From Plectrocnemia conspersa (lineage: Eukaryota; Arthropoda; Insecta; Trichoptera; Polycentropodidae): a DNA stretch of 64,000 nucleotides. Position numbers and translations under genes: made by a program. The notes beneath the pieces are model-generated. The model made no database searches. It was given only the letters and a program-made list of their open reading frames with translations, and was not told the origin of the DNA. The DNA lies in assembly GCA_009617715.1 (NCBI GenBank), contig VTFK01000147.1, forward strand, positions 1-64,000. Reading direction: 5' to 3'. Shown here one piece after another: positions 1 to 14,659 of the stretch (position 1 is the first letter of the stretch; each line of letters starts with the position of its first letter).

Positions 1-235
1 AGACACACAAATGTGGTATTATATCATTACTATTATTTAAACCATGCTTAATAAAAATATTCGTTTCAGCAGTGTAATAAAGAAATAATAATATTTTTGA
101 CATTGCTTGGATAATTAAATATAGCGTTAAAAAATCTAATCCAAAAATCCATTTTTACGCATATCCGACATTTGGGTTATTCAGATAATAAATAATTCTT
201 TTTTTCTAACGATTAAAATCGACACAATGGTGCTG

Positions 236-286
236 CTAGACAAGACTAAACATCTTTTCGATGCCCGGCTAGACAAGACTAAACAT
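236..286 (+). repeat. Two direct copies of an 18-base unit
   Basis: CTAGACAAGACTAAACAT occurs at 236-253 and again at 269-286, preceded by G in both. The core TAGACAAGACTAAA recurs far away at 40143-40156. The sequence is not low-complexity, so the third copy suggests a dispersed element end. Confidence 0.75.
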
Positions 287-369
287 TTTCCCTTGTACCC
301 TCACCATTAAATTCTTATTGAATGGGTGGTGGAGGTTGAGTTTCGGAGACGGCTCAAGGAATAAATAAT

Positions 370-570
370 AATTGATGCGTTGCACGGTCCTTGGAGGGTT
401 GATATCGGGGCACAACGGGGAGTCAGTTGCGTCCCATAGACGGCGCCGGGAGGACGCGTTCCGTCATACCCGTGTGCAATGCGAGACGATGATGGGGCAT
501 GCGCACGCCGAAACGTCATCGGTCGTGATTGATGCCGGTGTTTATGCAACGGAACCGCGCTAATCGTCGC
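370..570. other. GC-richer island without recognised gene
   Basis: About 200 bases are clearly GC-richer than the flanks and have many CpGs (GGCGCCGGGAGGACGCG, GCATGCGCACGCCG, CCGCGCTAATCGTCGCGCG). Short open frames on both strands overlap here and have no family signature. It could be a promoter, enhancer or noncoding exon. Confidence 0.35.
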
Positions 571-599
571 GCGTTTTTTTGACGGTCGTTAGTGTGATT

Positions 600-2740
600 T
601 GTGGTGCCCGTTTGAACCAACACGGTTTTGCACTTTTTTGTGTTTTGTGAACTAATTTAAGTATGTATTATAAATAAAAAAATAATAATAATATAACGTG
701 GTGAATGAGAAAATTCTACGCGATGGTATCTGCAATGATGAAGTATACATAGAGAGAAGAGCTTCAGTGATATATATGAATTTAATTTCAGATATAAATT
801 ATGCTTTATCTGGTGGCATTTGTCGGAGGTTAATCCTTTTACTGGGATATTTGTCAAGTGGATATTATTATGCGAGCATAGGATTTTGCTTTATTTAATT
901 AAAGATTTATTGTACATATATATGCCGTCAAAATTTATAAAGCCGTTTTATGCTCAAATTTAGACATATTGAAATAATATTTTTTTTAATACCGTAATAA
1001 TCAAAAATATCATAAAATAGTACACTGCGAGTTTAAAAATTAGCTTCATAATGATAAATACAAAATTGTTTGTATTGATTACAATATTATAAACAATATA
1101 AGTAAAAAGTTTGAAAAGATTTAAAATAAATATCGTTTAGTTAAAAAAATATATCGTTTCGTATTAAAGTTAGATAATACCGTTTTTTAAAGTTGTTTAG
1201 ATATTTATATATTCCACTTTAATAAAACTTTCTTTATAAAACAAATCTAATTTTTATTTTATTAAATCATAAATTTAATCTCAAAGTTTATTAATTTTTA
1301 ACTTGAATAAGACCATGTCAAAATATAAAATGAAATTATGTTTTTATTAAAATTAATTTTATTGAATATATGTTTTTTTTTAACCTGGTATAAAAAATCA
1401 GATATGCATGATTTTTAAAATATCAGATTAAAAAATATCTTATATCGAATATGATAAACTGATTTTTCGAACTCAACTTTTAAAATTGTATTTTATTTTA
1501 TGTAAGTCATATGTAATATATATGGGGCAAAAAATACTTTTTACAAATTTACTAGTTATAAAAATGGCTGTGCGACGGTGAAGCTTCCTTGGTACAAGGT
1601 TTCGACATGAAAACGTACTTATCTAAAATCGATATAAAGCCGGGTTTCTAACGTTTGCAAATTATATACGACTTAGTGCTAAAAATTACCGTTAGTTATA
1701 CAGATGCACCAAAAACAATGCTGCGAAAGCAAAATCATGTGAAGCGTAATTAAAATATTTAAAATAAATTTATCTAAAAGTATTTTTTATCAATGTATAA
1801 TATTTTTTATTTAAGAATAAATGTTATTTAATAAGATAAACGACCGTTTTAATTCTTTCCGACGGCAAATGATTGTGTTAAATAAATTAATAAAACTATT
1901 TTGCTTTTTTTGTGTAGTATGGTCGTTTATATTTAACATTTATGATATATTTTTAAGATTGTATTTTCATAAATAATATTTTTACAATCAGAATACAATA
2001 ATTTTTTGAAAAATATACATCGATGAAAATCTATTTTTTTAAAGTCAATATATACTAAAATACTGCTATTAATTAAAATACATTTATTTATTATTACCAG
2101 AAGACCGCAAAACAAGCTTTTATAAAAAAATTGCTCTTTACCTATATATTATGTATATATTACAAACGTTTGGTACTATCACGTAGACACGATAACTCGT
2201 ATAATTTTATTTTATCAGATTTCGACCTTATGAAAACTTTATTATATCCTTACAAGTAAGTTAGCAAGCCAAATTATTAAAGAAACTGTCTGTTTAAGAT
2301 TATAATAAATTCTTAGCCTTAATAATATTAGTCCTAGAATTTTTTTAAGAACCTAATTAATAAGTTTGATTTATAATTTGAATGTATTAAACGTTTTTAC
2401 GAGTTCATGATAACTTTTGAATGTTATAACATTATCAATAAATAGTGCAGCATTATTATAAATAATACTGTATTATACTTGCAATATTAAATAATGTAAA
2501 GTATACACTAATTTCAAGCGGTTATCTTGACACACGGTTGTAAAAAATCGTGACTTAATTTCAGTTTTTTCAAGCGGCCGATTAATTGCGTTGATATTAC
2601 GCTTATCTTGACGTAGGTAACTATATTAAATTCGAAAGCTGTTAGTTTTGAAAGTAAAAATAATAATGTATAGATACATAATAAAGTAATCTAGCGGCAA
2701 TTTTGGTATTTTTTTTAATTTTTTTGAGGGCGCAATATTG
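600..2740. other. AT-rich stretch with no feature seen
   Basis: Very AT-rich sequence with many A/T runs. The open frames at 698-898 and 1933-2115 are chance-like, with composition-driven residues (Ile, Tyr, Asn, Lys, Phe). Confidence 0.5.
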
Positions 2741-2930
2741 TTCAAGGGCTATAAATAACGTCGAGCCGTTGCGTGTTTAGAACGGAAAACACACAAAACC
2801 AAAATTGAAACGTACATCGAGAATCAATTATGTCTATAGTTGTCGGTGGCGGGTTTATTTATCGCCGCGGTAGTTTGCTCGCCAAGAAATCGTCGCGCTG
2901 ATTATATGTAAATTTAAACATGAGGTTTAT
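2740..2930 (+). promoter_or_regulatory. Promoter-like GC-richer island with TATA box and 23-codon ORF
   Basis: CTATAAATAACG (TATA box at 2750-2756) is followed by a GC-richer, CpG-containing stretch. At 2830-2901 a small frame starts ATG and reads MSIVVGGGFIYRRGSLLAKK SSR before TGA. No family is recognised, and the frame may be noncoding. The combination resembles a promoter with a short leader, but there is no visible downstream gene on the + strand before 14.6 kb, so it could be a distal first exon or an enhancer. Confidence 0.3.
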
Positions 2931-2934
2931 ACAC

Positions 2935-5900
2935 GCAGAAGATTAAATTTCCGCAAATTGCCAAAGTGACTTTGAGATCAAACATGGAGATAGGGGCGCG
3001 AGCACGTGAAAATTTGTTTAAAATTGGGATCTGTAACTAAAATTGAGTTAGGTCTACATAATAAGTCATCGTACTTTAGAAAATTGTACTCTATATCTTT
3101 ATGATTTTAAGTATTTTGACAAAATTTATGATAATCGAAATAAGTGCTTCGCAAATCATGCGCTACGACACAATGCGTATAAGAATAAAAATTGTACATA
3201 TAATTTTTTTTTTTTATTTAATTTTTACTCGCAGCTGATTTTTTTATTTTTTGCTGCAACATTAAATAAATAAAAAAAGCTCTTTTAAATTGCAGTAGTC
3301 CTTTTTGAATTAAATATCACAAAAATTGTCTATGCAAAAATAACACACATACTCATAGTAAAATAAAAATTTGTTAGTAACATATTAAATCTTTTATGAA
3401 AAAAATATAATATAACTATCATTAGTCACATTGTTCATAGCAAATACAATTTATACGACTAATTATATATATAAGATACCAACATTAATTACCTAAACAC
3501 ATCTCAAGAGATAAACCGCTAGATAACTTTAATGCTCTGCAGCCAAGTGATAACTGCATTGACACCTGTAAATCCCTGGAAAAAGTAGGAGCGTCAAATA
3601 TTCTGTTTTAAAAATAAATTTCAGCACTCGTTTAATTATTTTTAATTTTAAATTACAATAAATGAAACTCGTTTGATTTCAAATTCAAATGAGCTTTAGT
3701 GTATGGATATTTACTGGACTGAGCTTTGATGCTAATAAAATATCAAAACTCAAATCTAAAATATATAAGTTGTGAATTAAAATATGCTAAATTATCTATT
3801 AAATTTAAACTGCGTTTATTAAAAATATCCGATTTCAAATATTAGTTCACTTATGTGAACAGATATTTACGTAAAATATAGATACGGTAACCTATTTTCC
3901 TGAAAATGCCCAGGAACGTAAATGTCATCCAAAAGCTTTCAGAAGACATGTACTTTAAACTTCTACTGGACTGAGCTTTAGGGCTTTAAATATTTAAAAA
4001 TTTTTTTACGTAAATTAAAAATATTATTTTTTAATATTTATTTATAAAAAAAATTACCCAGATACTTTATATATTCACTACAAATGTGATCTTTGATTTT
4101 TTTTCAATTAAATTAAAAATCTGTAAGATTTATTTAAATTCAAACAAGGTTACTTTGACTATGAACATAGATAAACAAGTTTTTAGGGATATGTAGTTTG
4201 AAATCTATAGTACAAATACTTCTCAAAGGTTGTGTATTTAAGCACATAGCCCATGTATTACTAGCAACATTATTTTAAGAAAACGTTCTGTTGTAATTTT
4301 TAATATTAGTAGATATTTAAAAGTCAGTTGTTATATGGTCTTTCTTGTATTTATGTAACAGAAAATGAGTTTATTAGTTTTGTTTATACCTAATATTTAG
4401 TAATGGAAAGTAAATAAATAAATAATTTGTAGCTAGTGAGTAAACCAATTTATTGTAATGACGTATTAAATAAAATGTTTAATTTTCAAACGTTATACTT
4501 TTATTATTCTGTTTTTGAATGAAAAATACTCTAGGAAACTCTACTGTTTTTATTAAATAATAATATTTACACAACTCAAAGAAGGATATAAAAAAGGAAT
4601 TATTTAGAAAACACTCATAAAAGCTTCAAATAAAATATTTGATCTTGCACTTTGCTCAAACTAGAAAAAAAAGCTAATCTAGAAACAAACATCAATTCCC
4701 AAACATTTACAAATATTATATGTAAACTTGACATTCAAGGTACATCATTTGCAGTGATCATTTTAAACTTGAAGGACTCTTAGTTCCAAATTATCACATA
4801 ATTATTGCTTAAAATTATAGCTTTATAATTGAAAACTAAAATAAATGTAAATTGTTTTAATTTAAAAATTTAAGAGATAATGAAAGTTGAGGGATATTTT
4901 TTAATAAAATAAAATATTGATCACATAAGTGGATTATCACAAATAGCCCATACATTTTTTGATATGGGTACTAGTCTTATTATACAGTTTAGAATTTAAA
5001 TTATTTGCAATAATAACTATGCAATGAAACGTCTCATATATTTGCTTAAATCAGCTATAATAAGCATTAAATAATTTACAATAACAACTTAACAATTTGA
5101 CGATGCTTAGATCAAGGGCTATTTCAAGTCACAATATCACAATCTGGGAAATAAAACATCGATATGTTTCGTCAGATGAAAATAATTACTTGTTAAAATT
5201 TACAATATAAATTTCATCAAAACAAGGTTTAAACTGGATTCGAAATCTAAACAAGAAGTATAAAATTGCATTGAAAAATGTTATTTCTTTATGTATTTAA
5301 ATGTTAGGTTTTCTATGATAAGCTAAATAAATTAAATCAATAATAATAATGTGACTTGATTATGCATAAAGATAGTAAAAAAAATTTAGGTTTTGAAAAA
5401 TATATAACTTTCTAATTTTATAAATTAAAAATTGATCAACATCAAACCATAAAAAATTTCCCAGTTTAATCTTATATAATAAGTTTCTTCGATGAATTAC
5501 AAAAATTTAAAATATCAGTTGTTTATCGTTATTTTTCTTAGTAATATCGTTCATAGACATATTAAAAGTTTTTATTTTTACAAAACAATAATAATAACCA
5601 ATGCATTTATAAGCTTTGCTTGGTCTCTTTATAATCTAAAGCATATTTTTAAGTACTAATTAAAATAAATAATTAATCGTGATACATTTTTTGCTTTTTA
5701 CAAATTGTTTTTAAAATATTTTTTTATATTGAGTATTTTTATTTATTATTCTACTTTTTAGTTATCTGTTATATTTAACTTATTTTTAAAACTTGTATAG
5801 CTCATAAAATATAAAATTTAGACGCAATAACTTTTATTTTGTCTTTCAAGTGTGAGTTTCCAAAGTTTTTGGCTTGAGTATGATAAAGATGTGATTTTAT

Positions 5901-7430
5901 TATTTTATAAGTCTTATTACGTTTAAACTCACTTTTTATCATAAATTTGTAATAACAACTCTTATTATATTTGAATATTTTTCTTTATAAAATAGGTTTA
6001 AAATTTTTAAGAATACTTAGAAAACCGGGGTAAGATAAATATGGTATTTCTTAGAAATTTATAATTGACTTACGGCTAAACAAATTAAAGCTGTGAATTT
6101 ACTGTAATTTAGCTTTCTATAAAATATATTTAAAATTAGTAAAAGGTTAATAAAAACATTATTATTTAATATAAATCTTTTGTTATAACATGAAAGGCGT
6201 TAGCTAAATGCGTTACAATAGGATAATTCCACACCTGTACTAAGGTTTTGTAAAATAAAAGATTAATACAGATGTCTAGGTATAAGTAACACTTTAACCG
6301 TAATGGTATCATACATTTAACTAACGTCTTGAAAAAAGCGCGTAAGGCAATACTGCTAACTGGAAATAAAAAACAATTTTTTTACGCTTTAAAATAATTT
6401 CTTTACTTTAAATTTTATTTTTTTTTCTTAAAAATTAGGTACACCTGTACTTCTTCTCATAATTATAAATACAAACATCATTTTTAAGAAAATATATGTA
6501 TATATAAAAAATTAGTTATGTTGAGTTAGGCTACGAGCTAAGCTGAGTTATGCTACGGTATTGTACCTCAACCTAGCCTAGCTCTAATTTTAATAATTTA
6601 TAAACTTTAAATAAAAATACTTTGCATACATTTATGTTTACAAAAGGTAATCACAAAAGCGTTGCAGTGGGTGCAAGGAAAACAGGCACCAGATTATGCG
6701 ACAGGTACAAAAAAAAAAACAAAAAATACGAAAAATCGTAGTTTTGACCAAAATATTTTAACAATTTTTAATTTCGACCTAATTTTATTTAGTTTTTATT
6801 TTAAGGCTGTTTGACTTGTGAAAAATGAAAAAATAATTAGTATTCTGAATTAAAATTGTGTGTTACCTTATTAATATATTTATCTATTTGATTTAGTATT
6901 GAGCAGATAACTTAAATATTATTTGGTTATTATGAAAAATCTAAACAATATTTTTTTTTTATTGTAGACCTTTGCTCTGTGGTATAAATAAATTTATCAA
7001 TAATTTTATAATCACTTATCTTTTTCATCGTGTAAAGGAAATATATGTTAAGAATAATATTTTATTTAAAAAGACAATATTTTTAAATAAACTTAATTTA
7101 GAGATTTTTGAAAGGCTGAAAATTTCCATGCCAGATATTTAATAACTGATTACGTAAGTTGGCGCATTGCTGATTTTGTGTCAATCAAAAACATTTAAGG
7201 CTTTTCTTCATAACTTTTTTTAAAATAATGATTTTTTAAAACTATTTTATTAAAATATAGCATTTTTTAAGCGTATTTGCTTATTTATGTTTAACTATAG
7301 ATGGAAAAATTAATCGTTTTTTGTTATGATTGAGAGATGTTTTGTATAACTCGTAGCTACAATATAAAAGTATTTTTTATAATAAATTTTACAATCAACG
7401 TCTAAATATAACTGTGGGTTCGTGATGGGA
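2935..7430. other. AT-rich stretch with no gene; one separated direct repeat
   Basis: No coding signal. TACTGGACTGAGCTTT occurs at 3712-3727 and again at 3964-3979, 252 bases apart, which may mark an old duplication. The rest is AT-rich with A/T runs. Confidence 0.5.
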
Positions 7431-7439
7431 ATTTCAATT

Positions 7440-7980
7440 GTTAAACATTTGAGTTACGTCTACCAGCCAAGAACAGGTTTTATCCACTGGTATATGCTTG
7501 GATAATGGAAAGGGTACTCCTCACACTATTCGCGGTGGTCTGAATACAAACACGATTAATGGGTCTCCGGCACCCGAAAAACTCAATATTACATTATCTT
7601 AAGCCTTTTGGTCTTCTGGGAAATATCTGAGTCATTAAACGCGTGCCGCTACAATGGCGGTCCTTATCGTTTTGTGTTGGCACCATTTTTCACTCGGCAT
7701 CCCTCTACCCCTATTCAATTGCTCTCTCATGTTAGATGTGATTCTCGTGTTAGATGTGATTCTTGTCAGGATATGGAAGTTCTCTATAGAAAAAAGTGTA
7801 ATTTTGCAAGACTCAAAAAATAATTTATACCGTGAATGGCGATGGGGACCGATTCGTTCGGCAAACATTCTTCGATTGAGATTGTTCTTTCCAAGAAATT
7901 TTCAATTTTCTCTCTTTTTTCTTCCCGTTTGCGTCGCGAATTTGCACATTCGGAGAGAAGAGGCGAGAATTGGGCATTGA
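7440..7980. other. GC-richer island with short tandem repeat, no recognised gene
   Basis: Open frames of 71-108 codons overlap on both strands here, none with a known signature. GTTAGATGTGATTCTCGT at 7731-7748 is repeated with one change at 7749-7766. The island contrasts with AT-rich flanks. It may be regulatory DNA upstream of the Dpr gene. Confidence 0.35.
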
Positions 7981-7989
7981 AAAGTTTAT

Positions 7990-10900
7990 AAAGTTATAAA
8001 TAGATCGCGCCAGTCCATAGTTATGCTTTTTATTTTGTTTTTTAATTTATATATATCTTAATAAATAAAAAGAGGTATAAACTATTGACATTTTTAAATA
8101 TATTATTACTACCAGTAACAAAAGGTTTACAAAAATTAGGGTTATTTATTTTGTTTTTTAAACTTTATAAAATACTATTTACGATATATTACTTAGTATA
8201 TCATAGCATAGTGTTCTTAAATTAATTTATTTGTAATAGCAATAATCAGTTTATTTAAATATGTATAGGGTATATGCCTTTCTTTTTTTTTTTTTGGTAA
8301 TTAATGAATTTCTCTTTTAAATAAATCTTGAGACTTGTTATTAAAAAAAAACATTGGTTTTGACATGTGTTTTAATATAATAAACTTAGACTATTTAAAT
8401 TTTTACAAATTTCTAAACATATGTTGGCGTTAAGGTGCAAGGTCTGGAGTATGAAGTGGATGCACTTGAACTTCCCAGCTGTCACAAATATTTTATTTCC
8501 ATAGCAACGAGTTATTTAGCCATGTAATGCCAAAATAACTCCTTGGCTTTCTTGCGACACGTTATCTTTGAAGATCTTCTACCCTAAACTTTTTTCCCTT
8601 AAATTATGGGACACACACGTATCGATTTCTTGACGGTTTGAAGTTGTAATAAATGTTTTTGGCAGTTTCGGTTTTTAACCAAATGGCAAATACGTTTAAT
8701 CCTCTACACTTGAGCTCTATATAATATATAAACATTATTTTTTTTATATGCTTGTGACGCGTTTTTTATCTTTTTGGTAATTAAAAATCTTTGAGTGACA
8801 AAAAATTTTAAAATTCATAAAAAAAACAATACTCAACGTTATTGTCATTTTTGACGTAAAATAATATTATGTGCATTTTATTTCATTATTTTTAATAACC
8901 AAGATATAAGGGGGAATATACATATAATATCTCATCTTTTATAAGTTAAAATAGATTGTTCTGTTCCTTCTATTTTGTTCTTGATATACAGGAATGTGCA
9001 CTTTTTCACTATTTTAGTCCATGTGCATTTTCTGTTTTTTTATGGTTTAAATATTTCCTTAAAAATTAAATTTTTTCAAAAGAATAAGGCAGCAAAAAAA
9101 ACATAGATTCATTAGGCAATTGTTGTATTTAAACAAATATCCAAATACTTGACTGGTGGTTTTTAATATTAAACAATTATGTTTTAATGACATTAAATTT
9201 GATTTTTTTTATTTATGTTAGGCAAATAATAAACTAGTTAGTGACATTTTCGTGATTTATATATTTTAAGTAAGAAAAAAATGATGCATAAACTTAAATC
9301 GAAAAAATCTTCGAGTGTAAGGTTTAATAATATAGTTGCCACCATTTTTAGTGTATTTATTTTATTATTATTATTTTTTTTGCTTAATTTACAATAATTT
9401 TTAAATTGTTTTGCTCAGCTTATAATAATTTGTAAACTATTTTTCTTAGTTTACAATAATTTGTATGTCATATTTATTCTTAGATTTTTTTTATTAAAAA
9501 GAGCACGAAATAGTCTTGACTTGAATAAGCATATTTGGTTTTACTTAAAATTTTCAGCATTTTTACTTTATTTGAAAGTCTAAATTATGTAGTCAACAGT
9601 AAAACGTATTGTTCAGTTTACTAAGTTATAACTAATTTGTCACCTAATATTTAAATATATTTAATAAGATTTTTTTATTTATTGATTTTTTTATCAGCTA
9701 AGCAGTATTAAGTATCTTTCAGTTGAACAACTTGCTCATTTGTATTTTTAATTTATTTCAAAATTATATAGATGTAAAATTTGTATTTAAAATAAAATAA
9801 ACACTATCCTAACAATAAATTAATATATTGTTACCAAGCGGTCAGTTTGGGTAGCTTGTGTATTTTAATGTGGTGGATCGAAAGTCGATGATAATATATA
9901 CTTAAACTGACAGAAATTATATAAAATAGGTTGCTAGCATTTGGTGTCACTTTATACCTTTATTTTTCAGTTAGGCCTGCCAGTGGTTATTTTTCTTGCG
10001 CGTTTGTGGTTTTGCACGAGTTGCGGCAATTTAATTCCCGGTTCGGACCAATGAAAAAACCCACTTATAACATTAAAAATTTTTTTAATGCAAAGGGTAA
10101 AGTAAATAGTATATAAAATTTAATATAAATAACTAATAAAACATTAGAAACATCCCGATATTGATTTAAAAATGATAATATTATCATTTCTACTATTTTT
10201 TATACATTCCAGTGAATATCAGTTCCGCACTTTGTTTATAAAGTTGATGATTCATAACTTTTTTTTGTAGAAACGTTCATACTAGTATTAATTAAAAAAA
10301 TGATTTTTCTATGTATGATTCTTTATAACACCATTGCTATAAAGATTTTTATAAGTTAGCGATGGATTTGGTCAGTAGTTTATTTTTTTTACATAAAAAA
10401 CATGTTAAATACACACTGACAGCGCAACGTTACTATAAGTAATGTATATTTTACTGTTTTCATTTACGAGGTCCTTTGCAGACTCTAAGAGTATTACCAA
10501 TTAAATATGAAACTAATCTAAACGTATATCTTACAAATAATATAGTACTTTTAAGTTATTATTTATATATTATGATATATTTTACCATAAAGTTGTATAC
10601 ATATGTATTTAATTATATTTGTAATATAAGTTTTATTAATATTCACTAGTGATAAAGGTTTTATTTATTAGACTTTCGTTAAATAGGTTTTGAAATCTAG
10701 GTTTCATTTTTACAAACCCAGTTTGAAAGTTTGTTTGAAATCGGTCAGGCTGTCTTTCGCTGTCGAAAACATGAAATTGTGTAGTATACCAACTCGCACA
10801 GATATTTGTAGTTGTAGTAAAAATAGGCAAAATATCATGTAAGCAAGTTATGTGATATTTTTTAAATTAATCTGATTTTGAACCACTTTTGAGAAAACTA

Positions 10901-11660
10901 TACTACATTTATTCTTAAATTTTTACCTTAAGACCACAAATATTGTAGCAACATAATATTTGTAAAAGTCATACATATATATAGTTTTTAGCGTGAAAAA
11001 TTAAAATTTGCAATTCTCGGTCTCTTTAATTGTCGGGTGGAGAAAAGAATTCAAAGAGTGCCATATTTTCCATTGTTACATCATACTTTCTTTGCCTTTC
11101 ATTCGCATACTATTCGCATACTACCACTTTTTTTTTACAGCTCCACTTTTTACTTAGAAAATTTTCATTGAGGTATACGTTATTACTATACAGTCGCAAA
11201 GTAGCTTGCAATACACATTTAAACTTATAATGTGTACAAATAAACAATATTTTAGAAGTATTTATAAAAAATATAAAAAAAATACTTTATTCACTTTAAT
11301 GCAATGTATGTAATAGGCATTAGTATTTTTAAACCATGCGTGCAAAGAAATATTATACTTATATATGTACATTAATTTATTTGATAATAATTATTCGATT
11401 AATTTAATAGGCTATCAAACATTTTTATGTTCTTATTATTATTAAGAAAGTAATCTGCGGAATACACAATGAAAAACGGAAATTTATACATATAAATATT
11501 ACACAAAGTATATAATTATTAGTTTTGGCAAAAGTTAAATATATAAGTTTTATACACAGGGATTAAACTTAATCAATAAAAATAAAAGTAAATAATCAAA
11601 ATATTTTTTTTCTTTAAATATAATTGTAATTTTCTCTCTCTAAAACTATGCGTATGAGAG
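7990..11660. other. AT-rich stretch, nothing recognised
   Basis: Mostly A/T-run sequence. A short GC-richer piece lies at 9930-10065, and a frame at 11030-11230 is chance-like. Confidence 0.5.
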
Positions 11661-11667
11661 AATGTTT

Positions 11668-11900
11668 ACTATCTTACATGTATGACCCAGCTCGATTTAA
11701 ATAATTTATCCGAAAGATTAGGTAAATCAAGGTAAACCTTATATATGATGGTCGATCGAAATTATAATTATATAATAATAATTAATTTCGATCCCCAGAC
11801 ACGATAGAAATTTAAGAAAACTAAGTCCATATTGAATTCAAACCAAGGTCTTTCTAGTCAATAGCTAGTGACTTATATTACTCATCTATCGTGCCAACTT
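11668..11900 (-). mobile_element. tRNA-related SINE copy
   Basis: On the minus strand a tRNA-like head has an A-box-like GATAGATGAGTAATATA and a B-box-like GGTTTGAATTC. It is followed by AAATTTCTATCGTGTCTG, an AT-rich body, and a tail with AAATCGAGCTGGGTCATA. The same order of blocks appears at 45248-45420 (AGATAGATAAGTAGTATA, GGTATGATTCC, AATTTCTATCGTATCTGAG, AAATTGAGCTAGGTTATA). Two separate copies with conserved order support a dispersed SINE family rather than a tRNA gene; neither folds into a full cloverleaf. Confidence 0.65.
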
Positions 11901-11904
11901 AAAC

Positions 11905-14150
11905 TTAATTTATATGTAAAAGTTAAGGCAAATTTCAAGTTTATTATTAGTCATTGACTTATAAAGTTTAACTGTTAGATAGGGTCGATTTAATTAATCT
12001 TATTTTTTATCTAACTCATAAATTTTCAACACATTATAGCCATGATAAATTGTTTATAGTATATATATAATTATATAAAGTAAAGTGAAAAACTAATTTT
12101 AAGCTATAATTTAATAATTTAAAATAATTTAAAGTAACACTTTAAATTGGTGTATCATTTCAAAAACAAAAAATATTACAAATTGCTCTAGTTGTACACA
12201 AATGAGTTTTTCTAAAATATGTGAAATTTATTTTAACAGTAATTGTAACACTAAAGTATGTTTTATTTTTGTACGATTTATGTGAGTTATATCAACGTTT
12301 TATTCTTTCATATCATTATTATATATGCTAAAAGAAAACTTATAAAGTAAAGTTGTAATTAGAGATCTATAATAATTATCCAAAAATACAATTATATTAA
12401 GAAATTTGGCTTATAAAAAATGATAAAAAAGCTAACTAAAATAAAGTGAAAAAAAAAAATTAAATTTTGCAAAAAATACTAAGCGTTTCTCAAAGCATCA
12501 TTTATACAAAAAGCAATTCCTATTGATAATTTTTTTTAAAAAACTGTTCTGAAATAATGTTTTAATAAAACTAAATCGTAAGAAATTCTATAAGGAAACT
12601 TATGAAATTTAAAAATTAAATCTTTTCAGAAATAATAAAAAAACACACTTGTTTATAATAAATTTCTAATACTGACAGCTTACTTTTTTACTGTAAAATC
12701 TATAATTTCAATCTACGGTCTAAAAATGTCTTTTAATTAAAATAAATTTTAAATTTTTTATAATTATTAAATAAAATACTAAAAACAACAATTCCTAGAT
12801 TACTTATTCAAGCAAATATAAAAAAAACATTAATTTACTATTTATAAAAACCGATTTATTTTACATACAAAAATTAATAATACATCTGCCATTAAGATAT
12901 AATTTAGCATAAAATGTTTTTATGGCTCATTGTGACGCATGTTTTAAATAAGAATATTTTTAATTTCTATATTTTGTCACAAAGATACAATATTTATTTT
13001 CTGCCAATATATGTATTAGTTTATTTCTTGGTATGATTTTTTAAAGTGGATTTTGTTTTTAACGTGATTGTGTGGTTTATTGTGAACTGTGTCGCCTCAT
13101 GAAATTACTAACAAAAAACTACATATGTTAAAGTAAAAGCAATCAATCAGAACATTAAAACTTTAGGGCAAATTTTAATATAAATTCTAATACAGTAATG
13201 CATCACAAATATCGCAAGAAAAACTTATGGCAGATAAATATTATTTATTAAATTTAAAAGAATAATAATTACATAAAATTACTAAGCATATTCTTATCAG
13301 CATCAGTTAAATGAAAAACTTCCCTTTGATAATTATAGGTTAAACAAGGCCTACAACTTTGGTTTCAAATAAAATAAATATACATAAAATATGAAATATT
13401 TTTTTAATAGCAGAAATATAAAAATAAATAAATTTTAACAACTTTTTTAAAAAATATTTTAATTAAAAAACGATATATTTAAACGACAAAAACTAATTCA
13501 ACAGCTAAAGAAGTATGGGATTTATTACATGTCTTGTAGCTAATATAACTTAAATAATTAAAATAAGTAAATAAAAAATTGCTTTACTTTTATATTAAAA
13601 ACAGTAATTATACCTGCAAATATTAAAAAAATAACAATTATGGTGCATACCCAAAAAATACATTTGTAGCCAGATAAATGTAACGTGCGATTAGGAGGGT
13701 TCTCAAGCGCTGGCGTCCTGGACGCAATGGGTAAGAATAAGGGAAGCGATCGAAATAATCGAGGGTACTCTAAATTTATTTAAATTAAAATTATTCTTAG
13801 CATTTTGTAATAGTTTAAAATATTTTCATATTTTTTATATAAAATAATAGCAATTGAGGACAAAAACTTTATATATCCAAAGTCAGTATTGAAATTGTAC
13901 ATATTTAAAAAAAATGATCTAAATTACGTTAGAAAACAACTAATTAATATCTCATAAAAGGTATTATTTGATATTTCAACAACATATCTTTTCTATGTTT
14001 TTTCACAGAAAAATTATTTGAGATAAGTACTCATTGTTAGATTTAAAAAATGCATTTTTATAGGTACATTCTGTATGTTAAGTGTTTAACAACTACTATG
14101 AAGAATTCTTTGAAAATAATGTTTAAATAATATTTCACCTTAAGACGTAG
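11905..14150. other. AT-rich stretch upstream of the Dpr gene
   Basis: No coding signal. A short GC-richer block at 13680-13770 contains a good donor-like GGGTAAGAA (GT at 13731). It could be a noncoding first exon, though nothing else supports that. Confidence 0.4.
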
Positions 14151-14430
14151 CTTTTCAGACGCGGGGGATCGATTCACTTAAAATTTCATAAAAATATGAC
14201 AGGTGAATCGTGATTTGCACCCGAAAAAGTTTCGTTTGAAGCTCTTGCAGACGTTTCAAGCTAAAAATGTTTTAAAAACGCTCCGACTTTTCGTTTTTTT
14301 CCCTTGAAAAAATTCTATATATTTCTTTGCAGACGCTTTGAAGGTTTTCTCATTCTCCGCGAAAGAAAATATCCGGTCACGTTAAACGAAATCTGAAGCG
14401 GTAATAATGCCAAAATAAAATCATTTCAAT

Positions 14431-14659
14431 TCAGTGCAATTTAGAGCATTTGACGCGTATAATAGAATTATTTTTTAAGAGCGGAAGTGTTTCAAAGGAA
14501 CCGCGTAATGTGATTAAGTATTACTTGTTAAATACGACATTAATTTATAATTAAACAGTGTTTTGTGCGCAAAAATTGATATTTGTGTTTGTGAAAATTG
14601 AAATTAAAATGTGAACACTTTTGTGCGTGCTGTGAAATGTCGCCGTATTAATTGTAATT
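14431..14659 (+). promoter_or_regulatory. Possible core promoter and 5' UTR of the Dpr gene
   Basis: The 500 bases before the start codon are less AT-rich than their surroundings (from about 14150). An arthropod initiator match TCAGT lies at 14431-14435, about 230 bases upstream of the ATG. I see no clear TATA box 25-35 bases before it. Another TSS, or a distant noncoding first exon, is quite possible, since Dpr genes often have remote first exons. This is inference from one short motif and local composition. Confidence 0.3.

Noticed and set aside
7654..7980. 108-codon plus-strand frame
   Set aside because: No recognised family. It overlaps frames on the other strand and contains a short tandem repeat; hydrophobic and basic residues look composition-driven.
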